From positions 4,092,001-4,156,000 of the forward strand of contig NZ_JACHMX010000001.1 of NCBI RefSeq assembly GCF_014205155.1: DNA of 64,000 nucleotides. Reading direction: 5' to 3'. Below, one piece after another: positions 8,082 to 16,909 of this stretch. Position numbers and translations under genes: made by a program. The stretch is from Amycolatopsis umgeniensis (GTDB taxonomy: Bacteria; Actinomycetota; Actinomycetes; Mycobacteriales; Pseudonocardiaceae). The notes below the pieces were generated by a model. That model searched no databases. It was not told where the DNA came from and saw nothing but the letters and a program-made list of their open reading frames with translations. Numbering within the stretch: the first letter of the stretch is position 1; each line of letters begins with the position of its first letter.

Positions 8082-9098
8082 GTGACCTCGACGATCGATT
8101 TCCGCTCCGACACCGTGACCCGACCGGACGACGTCATGCGCCAGGCCATGGCGAAAGCAGAGGTCGGTGACAACGTCCTCGACGGCGATCCCACCATCGG
8201 CGCGCTGGAACAGCGAGCCGCGAAGGTACTCGGGATGCCCGCCGCGCTCTGGACGCCGACCGGGACCATGGCGAACCTGATCGCGCTGAGCCTCCATCTC
8301 CAGCGCGGCGACCGGTTCCTCGCGCCACGCGGCTCGCACGTGATCACCGACGAGCTCGGTTCCGCCGCCTGGCTCGCGGGCGGCATGCCGGAACCGCTGG
8401 AGCACGACGCCGGGCCCGGACGGCCGACACCGGACACGCTTTCGGCCGCGATCGGCATCCCGCGCGGGCCGTACTACGCGCTGCGCACCCCGCTGCTGTG
8501 CCTGGAGAACACGCACAACTCGGCGGGCGGCGCGATCACCCCGCCCGAAGAGCACGCCCAGCTGGTCGCGGTGGCGAAGGAAGCCGGGCTCACCGTGCAC
8601 CTCGACGGTGCCCGCATCTGGCACGCGGCGGTCGCGCTGGGGATCCCGCCCGCGGCCCTCACCGTCGGCGTCGACACCGTTTCCGCCTGCTTCTCCAAGG
8701 GGCTCGGCGCGCCTGTCGGTTCGGTGGTCGCGGGCAGTCGCGAGTTCATCGAGCGGGCCCGGCGGATGCGTCAGATGCTCGGCGGCGGCGTCCGGCAGGG
8801 CGGCGTGCTGGCCGCGGCCGGTCTGGTCGCGCTGGACCGCATCGGCGACCTGGCCGAGGCGCACGAGAACGCGACCCGGCTCGCGGCCGGATTCGCCGAG
8901 CACGGCTGGGAGGTCAACACTCCCGAGACCAACATCGTGCAGGTCACCGCACCCGACCTCGTCGGCCGCTTGGCGTGGCTGGCCGAGCTGGGGATCCAGG
9001 TGCTGCCTTCGGCGGGCCGGATCCGCTTCGTGCTGCACCGGGACCTTTCGGCGGCCGACGTCGAAGAAACCCTTCTTCGCATCAAGACCGGGGGCTGA
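8082..9098 (+). CDS. Low-specificity L-threonine aldolase
   Basis: This 338-residue PLP enzyme (beta-eliminating lyase family) splits L-threonine or allo-threonine to glycine and acetaldehyde. Visible features are DFRSDTVTRP (residues 6-15), the cofactor-contacting HLDGAR (173-178) and the Schiff-base lysine K206 in SACFSKGLGAP. Translation starts at a GTG. It is followed 2 bp later by a HAD hydrolase in the same direction, so both are probably co-transcribed. A role in glycine supply or threonine breakdown is known for the family. Confidence 0.92.
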   Translation: MTSTIDFRSDTVTRPDDVMRQAMAKAEVGDNVLDGDPTIGALEQRAAKVLGMPAALWTPTGTMANLIALSLHLQRGDRFLAPRGSHVITDELGSAAWLAGGMPEPLEHDAGPGRPTPDTLSAAIGIPRGPYYALRTPLLCLENTHNSAGGAITPPEEHAQLVAVAKEAGLTVHLDGARIWHAAVALGIPPAALTVGVDTVSACFSKGLGAPVGSVVAGSREFIERARRMRQMLGGGVRQGGVLAAAGLVALDRIGDLAEAHENATRLAAGFAEHGWEVNTPETNIVQVTAPDLVGRLAWLAELGIQVLPSAGRIRFVLHRDLSAADVEETLLRIKTGG

Positions 9099-9100
9099 AC

Positions 9101-9691
9101 ATGAACTGGATCGTCTTCGACTACGGCGACGTCATCTGTGAGCACACCGACGCGCTGCCCACCCTGGCCAAGGCCTTCGGCCTCGAGCTCACCGAGTTCG
9201 AGCCGCATTACTGGGCCGAGCGGGACCGGTACGACTCCGGCGGCTCGGACCTCGAGTACTGGCAGAGCATCGGCCGCGCGCTGGACGTGCCTGTCGACAA
9301 GGCCTTCGCCGACGAACTGACCGGCATCGACGTCGCCGGGTGGACGCACGTCGAACCGGACGTGCTCGAACTGCTCCAGGGCCTGCACGAGGCGGGCGCC
9401 GCGCTCGCGCTGCTCTCCAACGCGTCGTCGACCTTCGGGCGCTGGGTGCGCGAGCAGGAATGGGCGAGTCTCTTCCGCGTGACGCTCTTCTCCGGCGACG
9501 TCGGCTGCATGAAACCCGACGCGAAGATCTACCGGCTCCTGCTCGCCGAACTCGGCGCCGAACCGGCCGACTGTCTCTTCTTCGACGACCGGCAGTCCAA
9601 TGTAGACGGTGCGCGGGCGGTCGGGATGAAGGCGGAACGCTGGGTCGGCGTGACATCAGCGCAATCTGCCTTCGGCTCTTCGGAGGAATAA
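9101..9691 (+). CDS. HAD-superfamily hydrolase, YihX-like
   Basis: This 196-residue protein has the HAD motifs: motif I DYGDV (nucleophile D7), motif II LLSNAS, motif III lysine in GCMKPDAKIY and motif IV FFDDRQSN. The usual second Asp of DxDxT is Gly here, as in the sugar-phosphate phosphatase YihX and related group IA proteins. The substrate is probably a small phosphorylated metabolite, but it cannot be named. The start ATG lies 2 bp after the threonine aldolase stop. Confidence 0.85.
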   Translation: MNWIVFDYGDVICEHTDALPTLAKAFGLELTEFEPHYWAERDRYDSGGSDLEYWQSIGRALDVPVDKAFADELTGIDVAGWTHVEPDVLELLQGLHEAGAALALLSNASSTFGRWVREQEWASLFRVTLFSGDVGCMKPDAKIYRLLLAELGAEPADCLFFDDRQSNVDGARAVGMKAERWVGVTSAQSAFGSSEE

Positions 9692-9778
9692 CTCACCCTC
9701 GTCGTTCATCCGCTTACGCGTAGTGAATCGGATGACCTACGCTGAGCGTGTCCAAACCGATTCACCCGGTAGGTGCCC

Positions 9779-10600
9779 ATGTCAGCGGACCGACGCCCGT
9801 TCGTACCGGTCGATTTCGACCGGCCGAGCATCGCGCGGGTCTTCGACGCCCTCATGGGCGGCCAGGACAACTACGAGGCCGACAGGGTGGTGCTGCGCCA
9901 GATCCTGGAACTGGCGCCGGAATCGCAGGTCATGGCCAAGGAGGTCCGGCACTGGCTGGTCCGGACCGTGCGCTACCTGACCGACCGGGAAGGCATCGAC
10001 CAGTTCCTCGACCTCGGTTCCGGCTTCCCGACCGTGGACAACACGCATCAGGTCGCGCAGCGGTACAACCCCGAGGCGCGGGTCGTCTACGTCGACCATG
10101 ATCCGGTGGTCCAGGCGCACGGCCGCGCGCTGCTCGCGGCGAACGACTTCGCGCATATGGCGGGCGCGGACCTGACCGAACCCGCCGAGGTGGTCGACGA
10201 GCTCGCCCGCACCCACCGGCTGGACTTCGACCGGCCGATCGGGCTGATCCTGTGCGCGATCATCCACCACATCCAGGACCTCGACGCGGCGCGGAAGATC
10301 GTCCGCGCCTATGTCGACGCGCTGGCCCCGGGCTCATTCGTCGCGCTACTGCACCAGCACAACCCCGCCGACGGCTCCGAAGCGGCCGATGTCGCGACGT
10401 CGCTCGAGAAGCGCTTCAACGGCACTGGGCTCGACACGCTGTACCGCTCGCGCGAGGAGATCGAGTCGTTCTTCGAGGGACTCGACCTCCTCGAACCCGG
10501 GCTGACGTACCCGCATCTGTGGTGGCCGGACGGCCCGCGCTTCACCCCGCTCTCGACCGTGAACTTCACGTCGCTCGGCGGGGTGGGGCGCAAACCTTAA
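9779..10600 (+). CDS. S-adenosyl methyltransferase family protein (PF04672 type)
   Basis: This 273-residue protein has a Rossmann methyltransferase fold: motif I LDLGSGFPTVDNTH, the acidic end of strand 2 VYVDHDPVV, and a motif IV-like ILCAIIHHIQD. The opening (FVPVDFDRPSIARVFDALMGGQDNYEADR) is the hallmark of an actinobacteria-specific methyltransferase family with many paralogues and no established substrate. The ATG at 9779 is preferred over GTG 9773 because the AGG ribosome-binding site overlaps the latter. Its stop overlaps the convergent small membrane gene by 3 bp. Confidence 0.88.
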   Translation: MSADRRPFVPVDFDRPSIARVFDALMGGQDNYEADRVVLRQILELAPESQVMAKEVRHWLVRTVRYLTDREGIDQFLDLGSGFPTVDNTHQVAQRYNPEARVVYVDHDPVVQAHGRALLAANDFAHMAGADLTEPAEVVDELARTHRLDFDRPIGLILCAIIHHIQDLDAARKIVRAYVDALAPGSFVALLHQHNPADGSEAADVATSLEKRFNGTGLDTLYRSREEIESFFEGLDLLEPGLTYPHLWWPDGPRFTPLSTVNFTSLGGVGRKP

Positions 10601-10782
10601 CGACGGAGCTGCTTCGGGGTGCCCTTGCCCTTGATGGCGCCATAGGCGGCCGTGCCGAGGAAGACCGCGCCGCCGATGACGGCGATCCAAAAGACGGCCT
10701 TCACGAGGAAACCGAGCACGGACCCGAGCACCATGAAGGCCACCCAAGCCAGAATCAGCCCGCCGACGATCTTCCAGAACAT
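10597..10782 (-). CDS. Small two-helix membrane protein
   Basis: This 61-residue protein has two hydrophobic helices (about residues 3-25 and 27-46) and a basic tail (KGKGTPKQLRR). I chose the ATG at 10782 because GGAGG lies seven bases upstream; an earlier in-frame ATG at 10803 lacks such a site. The family looks like generic small actinobacterial membrane proteins. The function is unknown. It is convergent with the methyltransferase gene and overlaps its stop. Confidence 0.7.
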   Translation of the reverse strand: MFWKIVGGLILAWVAFMVLGSVLGFLVKAVFWIAVIGGAVFLGTAAYGAIKGKGTPKQLRR

Positions 10783-10867
10783 GGCATCCTCCGATTGCCT
10801 CACCGTGCCCGAGCGGGCCCGGTGAGTCCAGGTTGTCAGGCAAAGCCCGCGAGCGCCTTCGTTCCGC

Positions 10868-12055
10868 CTAACGTTCAGGGTGAATTCCGGGTTCCCCCTG
10901 AGCCGTGAGCCAGTCGCCGAGCCTGCGGATCCCCTCGTCGATGTCCTCGCGCGAGCCCGCGAAGGAGAACCGCACGAACTTGCCGCCGTCGACCGGGTCG
11001 AAGTCGATACCGGGGGCGATCGCGACGCCGGTTTCGGCGAGGATGCGCTGGCACCAGCTGAGGCTGTCGTTCGTGTACGCGGAGACGTCGGCGTAGGCGT
11101 AGAAGGCGCCTTCGGCCGGCGCGAGCTTGTCGATGCCGATGCCCTTGAGACCGGCGAAGAGCGCGTCGCGGTTCTCGCGGTAGCGCTCGACGTGGCCGTC
11201 GGCCTCCGCGTACGACTCCTCGGTGAACGCGGCGATCGCGGCGTGCTGGGAGACCGCGGGCGGGCAGATGGTGAAGTTGCCGGTCAGGACGTCGATCGCG
11301 CGGTGCAGCCGCTGGGGCGCGAGCATCCAGCCGAGCCGCCAGCCTGTCATCGCGAAGTACTTGGAGAACGAACCGAGGACGAGCGCCTCGCTCCCGTACT
11401 GCCAGGCGCAGTCGAGTCCGGCGCCGTAGGAGATCCCGTGGTAGATCTCGTCGCTGATCAGCTGCACCCCGTGTGACGCGCACCAGCCACTGATCGCGGC
11501 GAGTTCACCCGGCGGCAGGACGGTACCCGTCGGGTTGCTGGGGCTGGCCACGATGAGTCCCTTGATCGGGCCCAGTTCGTCGAGCAGGGCCGTCGTCGGC
11601 TGGAAGTTCGTCCCGGCCCCGGTGGCGAACTCGACGACCTCGCAACCGAGCACCTTCAGCAGATTGCGGTAGGCCGGGTAGCCGGGGCGCGCCATCGCGA
11701 CACGGTCACCCGCCTCGAAGGCGCTGAGGAACGAGAGCAGGAAGCCGCCGGAGGAACCGGTCGTCATGATGACGTCCTGCGGGCTCACGTCGACCGAGTA
11801 CGTGCGGCTGTAGTGCGCCGCGACGGCCTCGCGCAGTTCCGGGATGCCGAGCTGCTCGGTGTAGCCGAGGGTCTGGTCCTTCAACGCCCGCTGGGCGGCT
11901 TCGAGCACCGGACGCGGCGCCGGCGCGGACGGCTGCCCCGCGACCAGCGGGACCAGATCGCCGTGACTGCGCTGCCGTGCCTGCGCGGCCGAAAGGACAT
12001 CCATGACGTGGAACGGGGGGACGTCGGACCGAGCGGCGGGACCGGGGAAGGACAT
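10868..12055 (-). CDS. Class I/II pyridoxal-phosphate aminotransferase
   Basis: This 395-residue fold-type I transaminase carries SPSNPTG (171-177), the cofactor-binding DEIYH (202-206) and the Schiff-base lysine K232 in SFSKYFAMTGWRLGW, followed by the carboxylate-binding Arg. The sequence resembles the aspartate/aromatic/valine-pyruvate group of class I aminotransferases; the donor amino acid is not resolved. It begins with ATG 9 bp downstream of the GntR-TetR regulator gene on the same strand and may be co-transcribed with it. Confidence 0.9.
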   Translation of the reverse strand: MSFPGPAARSDVPPFHVMDVLSAAQARQRSHGDLVPLVAGQPSAPAPRPVLEAAQRALKDQTLGYTEQLGIPELREAVAAHYSRTYSVDVSPQDVIMTTGSSGGFLLSFLSAFEAGDRVAMARPGYPAYRNLLKVLGCEVVEFATGAGTNFQPTTALLDELGPIKGLIVASPSNPTGTVLPPGELAAISGWCASHGVQLISDEIYHGISYGAGLDCAWQYGSEALVLGSFSKYFAMTGWRLGWMLAPQRLHRAIDVLTGNFTICPPAVSQHAAIAAFTEESYAEADGHVERYRENRDALFAGLKGIGIDKLAPAEGAFYAYADVSAYTNDSLSWCQRILAETGVAIAPGIDFDPVDGGKFVRFSFAGSREDIDEGIRRLGDWLTAQGEPGIHPER

Positions 12056-12064
12056 GGGGTGAGG

Positions 12065-12967
12065 CTAACTCGCCTTCGCCAGGAGAACCGAGAAACCGTC
12101 GAGGAGTCGCTGAAGCCCGAACTCGAAGAGCGTGTCGAGGTCGTAGTCGAACGGGGCGCGCAAGGCGACACCGGCGAAGTTCGGGAAACGGCCACCCGCG
12201 ACCAGATCCCGGAGGATCGGCTCGTGGACGGCGAGCCAGGCGTCGGCCGAGACCGCCGTCCCTGATTCGCTCTCGGCCTCGGACTCGAAACTGAGGGCGA
12301 TGCCGCGCACGTGGTTGAAGATCGTGATGTGCGCGTACATGACCGTCGACGCCGGGAGGCCGTGACCGTCGAGTGCGCGGGTGGCCCAGTCCGCGTGGCG
12401 GAGCAGGTTCGGCAGCGGCTGCGGGCGGGTGATCGAGAGCGCCTGCGCGAGCCACGGGTGCCGCCGGAACAAGGCCCACTGGGCCCTGGCCATCAGCTCC
12501 AGCTGAGGCCGCCAGCCGGGCGGCGGTTCGGCCGGGAAGCGGATTTCGCCGAGCGCCATGTCGGCCATCTCGAGGATCAGCTCGTCCTTCGCGGTGACAT
12601 GGCGATAAAGCGCCATCGTCGCGACGCCGAGACCGGACGCGACGCGGCGCATGGAGAGCGCGCGGATGCCCTCGGCGTCCGCGATCCGGATCGCGGCCTT
12701 CACCACCCGCTCGCGGGAAAGCTCCGCTTCGGTTCTCGGCGCGGCCTTCCGGACGCGGCTCGCGACGACCGTCCCGGCGCCCGGTTTGGCGATGACCAGA
12801 CCGTCCCGTTTGAGCGTGGCGAGCACCTTCGTCGCGGTCGCCATCGCGACACCCCACTCCGCGGTGATCCGGCGCGTCGACGGGACCTTGTCCCCCTCGC
12901 GCAGCTCGCCGGTGACGATGCGGCGACGGATCTCGGCGGCGATCCGCAGGTAGGGCGGCTCGGTCAT
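12065..12967 (-). CDS. GntR-TetR fusion transcriptional regulator
   Basis: This 300-residue protein joins two DNA-binding modules. Residues 5-70 form a GntR-type winged helix (LRIAAEIRRRIVTGELREGD, VPSTRRITAEWGVAMATATK). Residues about 83-130 form a TetR helix-turn-helix (MRRVASGLGVATMALYRHVT), followed by a TetR C-terminal ligand domain of the tetracycline-repressor class. The ATG at 12967 is supported by AAGGAG seven bases upstream. It is divergent from an FAD monooxygenase across a 171-bp region with candidate operators, so it probably controls that gene and itself. Targets and ligand are inferred. Confidence 0.88.
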   Translation of the reverse strand: MTEPPYLRIAAEIRRRIVTGELREGDKVPSTRRITAEWGVAMATATKVLATLKRDGLVIAKPGAGTVVASRVRKAAPRTEAELSRERVVKAAIRIADAEGIRALSMRRVASGLGVATMALYRHVTAKDELILEMADMALGEIRFPAEPPPGWRPQLELMARAQWALFRRHPWLAQALSITRPQPLPNLLRHADWATRALDGHGLPASTVMYAHITIFNHVRGIALSFESEAESESGTAVSADAWLAVHEPILRDLVAGGRFPNFAGVALRAPFDYDLDTLFEFGLQRLLDGFSVLLAKAS

Positions 12968-13019
12968 GGTCGACTCCTTGCCATAGTGCACTCCGTTCGC
13001 CCCGAGCCCCGATCTGGCC

Positions 13020-13043
13020 ACCGTACTAGCTCAACCGTACTAG
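13020..13043. promoter_or_regulatory. Candidate operator: direct repeat ACCGTACTAG, 14-bp period
   Basis: ACCGTACTAG occurs at 13020-13029 and again at 13034-13043. It lies 53-76 bp upstream of the GntR-TetR regulator start, in the divergent promoter region shared with the FAD monooxygenase. Two half-sites spaced by more than one helical turn suit a protein with two DNA-binding modules, but binding is inference. Confidence 0.45.
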
Positions 13044-13093
13044 TGCGGTCGACGTTTTTCGGTCGTTTTCCTGGGCCGTGGGCAGGTCTTTCT

Positions 13094-13124
13094 TACGTTG
13101 TACGCAGCGCTTCAAAACAACGTA
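13094..13124. promoter_or_regulatory. Inverted repeat ahead of the FAD monooxygenase
   Basis: TACGTTGT (13094-13101) and ACAACGTA (13117-13124) are perfect 8-bp inverted arms with a 15-bp spacer. They lie just upstream of the AGGGAG ribosome-binding site of the gene at 13139. They may form a second operator for the fused regulator. Confidence 0.45.
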
Positions 13125-13138
13125 CACAGGGAGTTCAC

Positions 13139-14317
13139 ATGCGGAAGGTCCTGATTTCGGGCGCGGGAATCGCCGGTACGGCGCTGGCGTACTGGCTGCG
13201 GCGGCACGGCTTCGCGCCGACGGTCGTCGAGCGGGCGCCCGCGCCCCGGGTCGGCGGGCACGCGGTCGACATCCGCGGCACGGCGCTCGGCGTCGTCGAC
13301 CGGATGGGGGTGCTCGGGCGTCTCCGCGAACTGAGGACGGACATGCGCGGGATGTCGTTCGTGAACGGGGCCGGGAAGACACTGGTCGAGGTCACCGACC
13401 ACACGCTGACCGGCGGGCTCACCGACAGCGAAGACGTCGAGATCCTACGAGACGACCTCACGGACACGCTGGCCTCGGTCGCTCAAGAAGGCGTCGAGTA
13501 CGTGTACGGCGACTGGGTCACCGGGATCGCGCAGCGAACCGACAGTGTGCGGGTCACCTTCGCCCACGGCGAGGCACAGGACTTCGACCTCGTCGTCGGC
13601 GCGGACGGACAGCACTCGGCCGTGCGATCGCTGGTTTTCGGGGCCGAGAAACAGTTCTCACACCATATGGACACCTATCTCGCGGTGTTCACCGTGCCGA
13701 ACTTCCTCGATCTGGACCGCTGGCAGACCTTCCACATGACCCCCGGGAAACTGGCCGGCCTGTACAGCGCGCGAAAGAACACGGAGGCGCGGGCGATGCT
13801 CGGTTTCCAGTCCCCGGAGCTCGAATTCGACCGGCATGACCAAGAGCAGCAACGAAAACTGATCGCCGACCGGTTCCTCGGCCAGGGCTGGGAAGTGCCG
13901 CGGCTGCTCCGGGAAATGGAGTCGAGCGAGCTGTACTTCGATTCGATGACCCAGATCCGGATGGACCGGTTCAGCGAGGGACGGGTCACGCTGGTCGGCG
14001 ACGCGGGTTATGGCCCTTCGCCACTTTCGGGACAGGGCACCAGTTTGGCGCTCGTCGGGGCTTACGTGCTGGCCGGTGCACTTGCTTCTTCGCCGGACCA
14101 TCGGGCCGCTTTCGCTTCGTACGAAAAGGAAATGCGGCCGTTCGTGCTCAAGAACCAGGCGCTGGCGGCGAGGAACCAGAAGAAGCAGACCCGGTTCCGG
14201 CAGTGGAAGCAGATCCAGTCGATGCGTGCGCTGCCCTATCTGCCGTTCCGGGATCGGATCATGAAGGCGGCCATGCGGCCGCTGACCGAAGCGTCGAACG
14301 CCATCGTGCTCTCGTGA
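13139..14317 (+). CDS. FAD-dependent monooxygenase of the aromatic hydroxylase/TetX-like group
   Basis: This 392-residue group A flavoprotein monooxygenase has the dinucleotide motif GAGIAG (residues 8-13), a middle DG-type motif in LVVGADGQHSAVR and the FAD-ribityl GD motif in VTLVGDAGYGPSPLSGQGTS. Family members hydroxylate aromatics or inactivate antibiotics such as tetracyclines and rifamycins. The start ATG is chosen over the long upstream open frame because it has AGGGAG seven bases ahead and begins the Rossmann strand. Regulation by the divergent GntR-TetR protein is likely. The natural substrate is unknown. Confidence 0.9.
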   Translation: MRKVLISGAGIAGTALAYWLRRHGFAPTVVERAPAPRVGGHAVDIRGTALGVVDRMGVLGRLRELRTDMRGMSFVNGAGKTLVEVTDHTLTGGLTDSEDVEILRDDLTDTLASVAQEGVEYVYGDWVTGIAQRTDSVRVTFAHGEAQDFDLVVGADGQHSAVRSLVFGAEKQFSHHMDTYLAVFTVPNFLDLDRWQTFHMTPGKLAGLYSARKNTEARAMLGFQSPELEFDRHDQEQQRKLIADRFLGQGWEVPRLLREMESSELYFDSMTQIRMDRFSEGRVTLVGDAGYGPSPLSGQGTSLALVGAYVLAGALASSPDHRAAFASYEKEMRPFVLKNQALAARNQKKQTRFRQWKQIQSMRALPYLPFRDRIMKAAMRPLTEASNAIVLS

Positions 14318-14353
14318 ATGGCAAGGACGGTTCTGCGCGAGTGTGGAGGACGA

Positions 14354-14380
14354 GGGTAGTGAAGGCCTCCTTCACTACCC
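14354..14380. terminator. Bidirectional hairpin between convergent genes (palindrome family A-like)
   Basis: Perfect 12-bp arms GGGTAGTGAAGG and CCTTCACTACCC enclose a 3-base loop. The hairpin lies between the ends of the FAD monooxygenase (14317) and the WXG-transglycosylase gene (14442), where a bidirectional terminator is expected. No T-tract is present. The core GTGAAGG...CCTTCAC resembles the hairpins at 26375, 29321 and 47809, and a GGGGCCCTTCAC fragment follows. Confidence 0.55.
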
Positions 14381-14441
14381 TCAGAGTAGGCAAGGGGCCC
14401 TTCACGGACCGCACCCACGAACAACCGCAGCCACGAGGTCT

Positions 14442-15560
14442 TTAGTAGCCCTGGTATCCGCCGCCACCGGCCATCGACTTCAGACCCGGGTGCCCCTCGA
14501 AACCGCCGTACCGCGAGAACGTGTACCGCACGCCCGCGATGATGTTGTCGATCGGGTTGTAGATGTCGTCGTGCCCGGGAAGCTTGTGCGCGTTGAAGGT
14601 CGGGTCGATGCACTGCATCAGTCCCTTGGACGGAGTCCCCTTCGCCGCGTTGGAGTCCCAGTTGTTGATTGCGTTGGGGTTACCGCCGGACTCCTTCTCG
14701 ATGATCGTCCAGATCTTCTGGATATCCGCCTCGGTCACCGGGATCCCGTTGGCCTGCAGGATCTTGATGGCTTCCTGGATCCATTGCTGGACGTTGCCGG
14801 GCGGCGTCGTCGACGGCGGACCGCCGCTCGACCCGAGGCCGCCGCCCCCACCGCCACCGCCGCCTCCGCCACCACCGCCGCCTCCGGCGTGGAGGCCGCC
14901 GGTGCGCTTGGGGACGGTGCCGTCCTTGCCGGGCATCGGGACCTTGGAGTAGCCGTCCTGGATGTCCTTCTTCATCAGGGCTTGGGACTTCTGGATCATC
15001 TGGTTGGCCTGGTCGAGCAGGCCCTTGACCCGGGTGTCGGCATCACTGGCGATCTTGTTGATGTCGGTCTTGGCCTTCTGGATGATCTCGGCGGCCGAGG
15101 GGCTCGGTGCCGGCTTGTGATCCTTCTCGGCCTGCGCGGCGGCCTGAGTCGCCGCGTTCTTGTCCGTCTCAGCCTGGGTGTTTCGCTTGTTGACCGCTTC
15201 TTCGGCGCCCTTGTAGGCGTCCGCGACCTGGGTCTTGATGTTGCCGAGATCGGTGTGGACGCGATCGAGGTCGTCCACGACCTTGCCCAACTGGTCTTCG
15301 ACGTTCTTCCCGGCCTTCGTGATCGACTTGACGTAAGCGAAGAATTCGTCCGCGGCGGGGCCGACCCAGACGCCGCCGTTCAACGCTTCGGTCGAACTCG
15401 ACAACGCAGCGCTGTGGTCACCCGCGTTGTCCGCGGCGGCCTTGAACTGCTTCGAGGCATTCTCGATGGCGGAGAGGTTCACCTTGTCGATCTGATCGGC
15501 CTTCTTGACCAGTTCGCCCCAGCCCTCCGGCGTACCGGCACCGACACCGTTCAAACCCAC
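14442..15560 (-). CDS. WXG-type ESX protein fused to a lytic transglycosylase domain
   Basis: This 372-residue protein has three parts. Residues 1-110 form an all-helical WXG100-like domain with the turn W65-V-G67. Residues 110-205 form a coiled-coil stalk. After a run of 16 glycines (226-241), residues 255-355 form a soluble lytic transglycosylase (SLT) domain with the ES signature (catalytic Glu290 in EKESGGNP) and the GLMQ motif. SLT domains cleave peptidoglycan. No Sec signal is present, so export by an ESX system is inferred. The start is a GTG. It is the last gene of the minus-strand ESX cluster. Confidence 0.85.
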   Translation of the reverse strand: MGLNGVGAGTPEGWGELVKKADQIDKVNLSAIENASKQFKAAADNAGDHSAALSSSTEALNGGVWVGPAADEFFAYVKSITKAGKNVEDQLGKVVDDLDRVHTDLGNIKTQVADAYKGAEEAVNKRNTQAETDKNAATQAAAQAEKDHKPAPSPSAAEIIQKAKTDINKIASDADTRVKGLLDQANQMIQKSQALMKKDIQDGYSKVPMPGKDGTVPKRTGGLHAGGGGGGGGGGGGGGGGLGSSGGPPSTTPPGNVQQWIQEAIKILQANGIPVTEADIQKIWTIIEKESGGNPNAINNWDSNAAKGTPSKGLMQCIDPTFNAHKLPGHDDIYNPIDNIIAGVRYTFSRYGGFEGHPGLKSMAGGGGYQGY

Positions 15561-15604
15561 TGCTCAAGCCCCCTTGCTCTCCGGCCCCCAGGCCAGCCGA
15601 ATCG

Positions 15605-15916
15605 TCACAGGTCTCCGTGCACCTTCAGGTTGTCCACGTGGACCGCTTCGGTCTCCTTGATCAGCCCGGCCGCCTTTCGCAGCACGAAGGCCGTGGCCTC
15701 CATCAGCTGACCGGCCGAATCGAATTCGTTGTGGACACCCTGCTTGAACTTGCCGACGGCACCGTGTGCGTCGCCGTGCTCGTCCACTCCGCCGAAGGGG
15801 CTTTCCTTCTCGTCATCCATACCGGTGACGCCTTTTTTGGTCTTCTCGAACTCGTCCTTGAGCTTCTCCACCTGACCGGCGGCGATCCCCATGGAATCCG
15901 GGTCGTACACAGGCAC
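15605..15916 (-). CDS. Small helical ESX-associated protein
   Basis: This 103-residue, mostly helical and acidic protein begins at a GTG (VPVYDPDSMG). It has no signal peptide or membrane helix. Size, composition and place between EspG and the WXG-transglycosylase suggest an ESX target or partner, like the short proteins often paired with larger WXG100-domain substrates. A WxG turn is not present, so assignment rests on context. It ends 44 bp upstream of the gene at 15560. Confidence 0.65.
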   Translation of the reverse strand: MPVYDPDSMGIAAGQVEKLKDEFEKTKKGVTGMDDEKESPFGGVDEHGDAHGAVGKFKQGVHNEFDSAGQLMEATAFVLRKAAGLIKETEAVHVDNLKVHGDL

Positions 15917-16105
15917 GGTTCGTCATCCCCTTCACGGAAAACTCGTATCCGCCCGATCAGACGCGCGGCCGATCAGGACGGTTCCCGCGCATACTTTAAG
16001 ACCTCGGCAGCGGGTCGTGTGCGCATCCACGCCAACTTCCACCCCGCCGATATCGACTTCCCGAAACGGCCGAATCGGGGTGAACCTCATCAAGTCGGGC
16101 GTAAC

Positions 16106-16909
16106 TCAGAAATCGGCGACTTCCCGGATCCGCGTCGCCAGCAGCTGGTTGTCCGCCGGGGTGATGGTCGCCCAATCCCGTCCGTCCCGGTTCCGCGCGA
16201 CCTGGAACAGATAGCGTCCCGCGTCCGTGTCGTAGAAGGCGACCACGCTGTCCGCGCGGCGAGGACGGCCGTCCCGTCCGGCGCGTTCGATGCCGAACTG
16301 GCCGCGTGCCTCCTGGCCGAGCAGCATGCCCGCCACTTCCTGGGCCTGCCACAGCGGCACGTTCAGGTCCTCCAGAGCGGTGACCAGTGCCTTCGCGTCG
16401 CCGCGGGAGGCGGCGTCGGCGTCGCGGAGGACGTCGTGCGGGATGCTGATCGACTGGCCGACGCCGGGGCCGAGGTCACCCGCGACCGAAACGGCGGCCT
16501 CGGCGAGGGAGCTTTCGCGGGCGGGGATCAGCCACACCTGGCCGGAGTCGATCACGCCGAGCAAGGCCTGGTTGCCGACGCTGACCGCCTGACCCTTGAT
16601 CTCGCGATCGGTCCACACCCAGACGTCGATCGCGATCCGGGGATGCGCGAACAGGTTCAGCATGTCGACCAGCTCACCCGACGCCTGGTGCCCCCGCGCG
16701 AGGCCTCGCGCGCGCAGGGATTCCCAGGCCTCTTCGATCAGTGCCGCCCGCTCCGTATGGGTCGTTCCGGGGCTCGGCACGTCGAGTGCGACATGGCGGC
16801 GGGGCAGCCTTTCGGCTTCCCAGAGCATTTCGAACTCGAGTGCGGACAGCACCAGGCTGCCGTTGTCGTTCGGCACAGGTTCAGCGCGCTTCCCGGTTGC
16901 CGTGGTCAC
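16106..16909 (-). CDS. ESX secretion-associated chaperone, EspG family
   Basis: This 267-residue cytoplasmic protein matches the EspG family by length and pattern: LSALEFEMLWEAERLPRRHVAL near the N-terminus and GRDWATITPADNQLLATRI at the C-terminus. EspG proteins bind the tip of PPE proteins and deliver PE-PPE pairs to the ESX channel. It starts with GTG inside the last 29 bp of the upstream PPE-like gene, which supports joint translation with its likely client. Specificity for that client is inferred. Confidence 0.87.
   Translation of the reverse strand: MTTATGKRAEPVPNDNGSLVLSALEFEMLWEAERLPRRHVALDVPSPGTTHTERAALIEEAWESLRARGLARGHQASGELVDMLNLFAHPRIAIDVWVWTDREIKGQAVSVGNQALLGVIDSGQVWLIPARESSLAEAAVSVAGDLGPGVGQSISIPHDVLRDADAASRGDAKALVTALEDLNVPLWQAQEVAGMLLGQEARGQFGIERAGRDGRPRRADSVVAFYDTDAGRYLFQVARNRDGRDWATITPADNQLLATRIREVADF

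Noticed and set aside
11706..12857. Minus-strand open frame across the regulator and aminotransferase
   Set aside because: It overlaps two genes with clear motifs in another frame.
12311..13138. Longer N-terminus for the FAD monooxygenase
   Set aside because: The Rossmann strand and ribosome-binding site place the start at 13139; the upstream part is antisense to the regulator.
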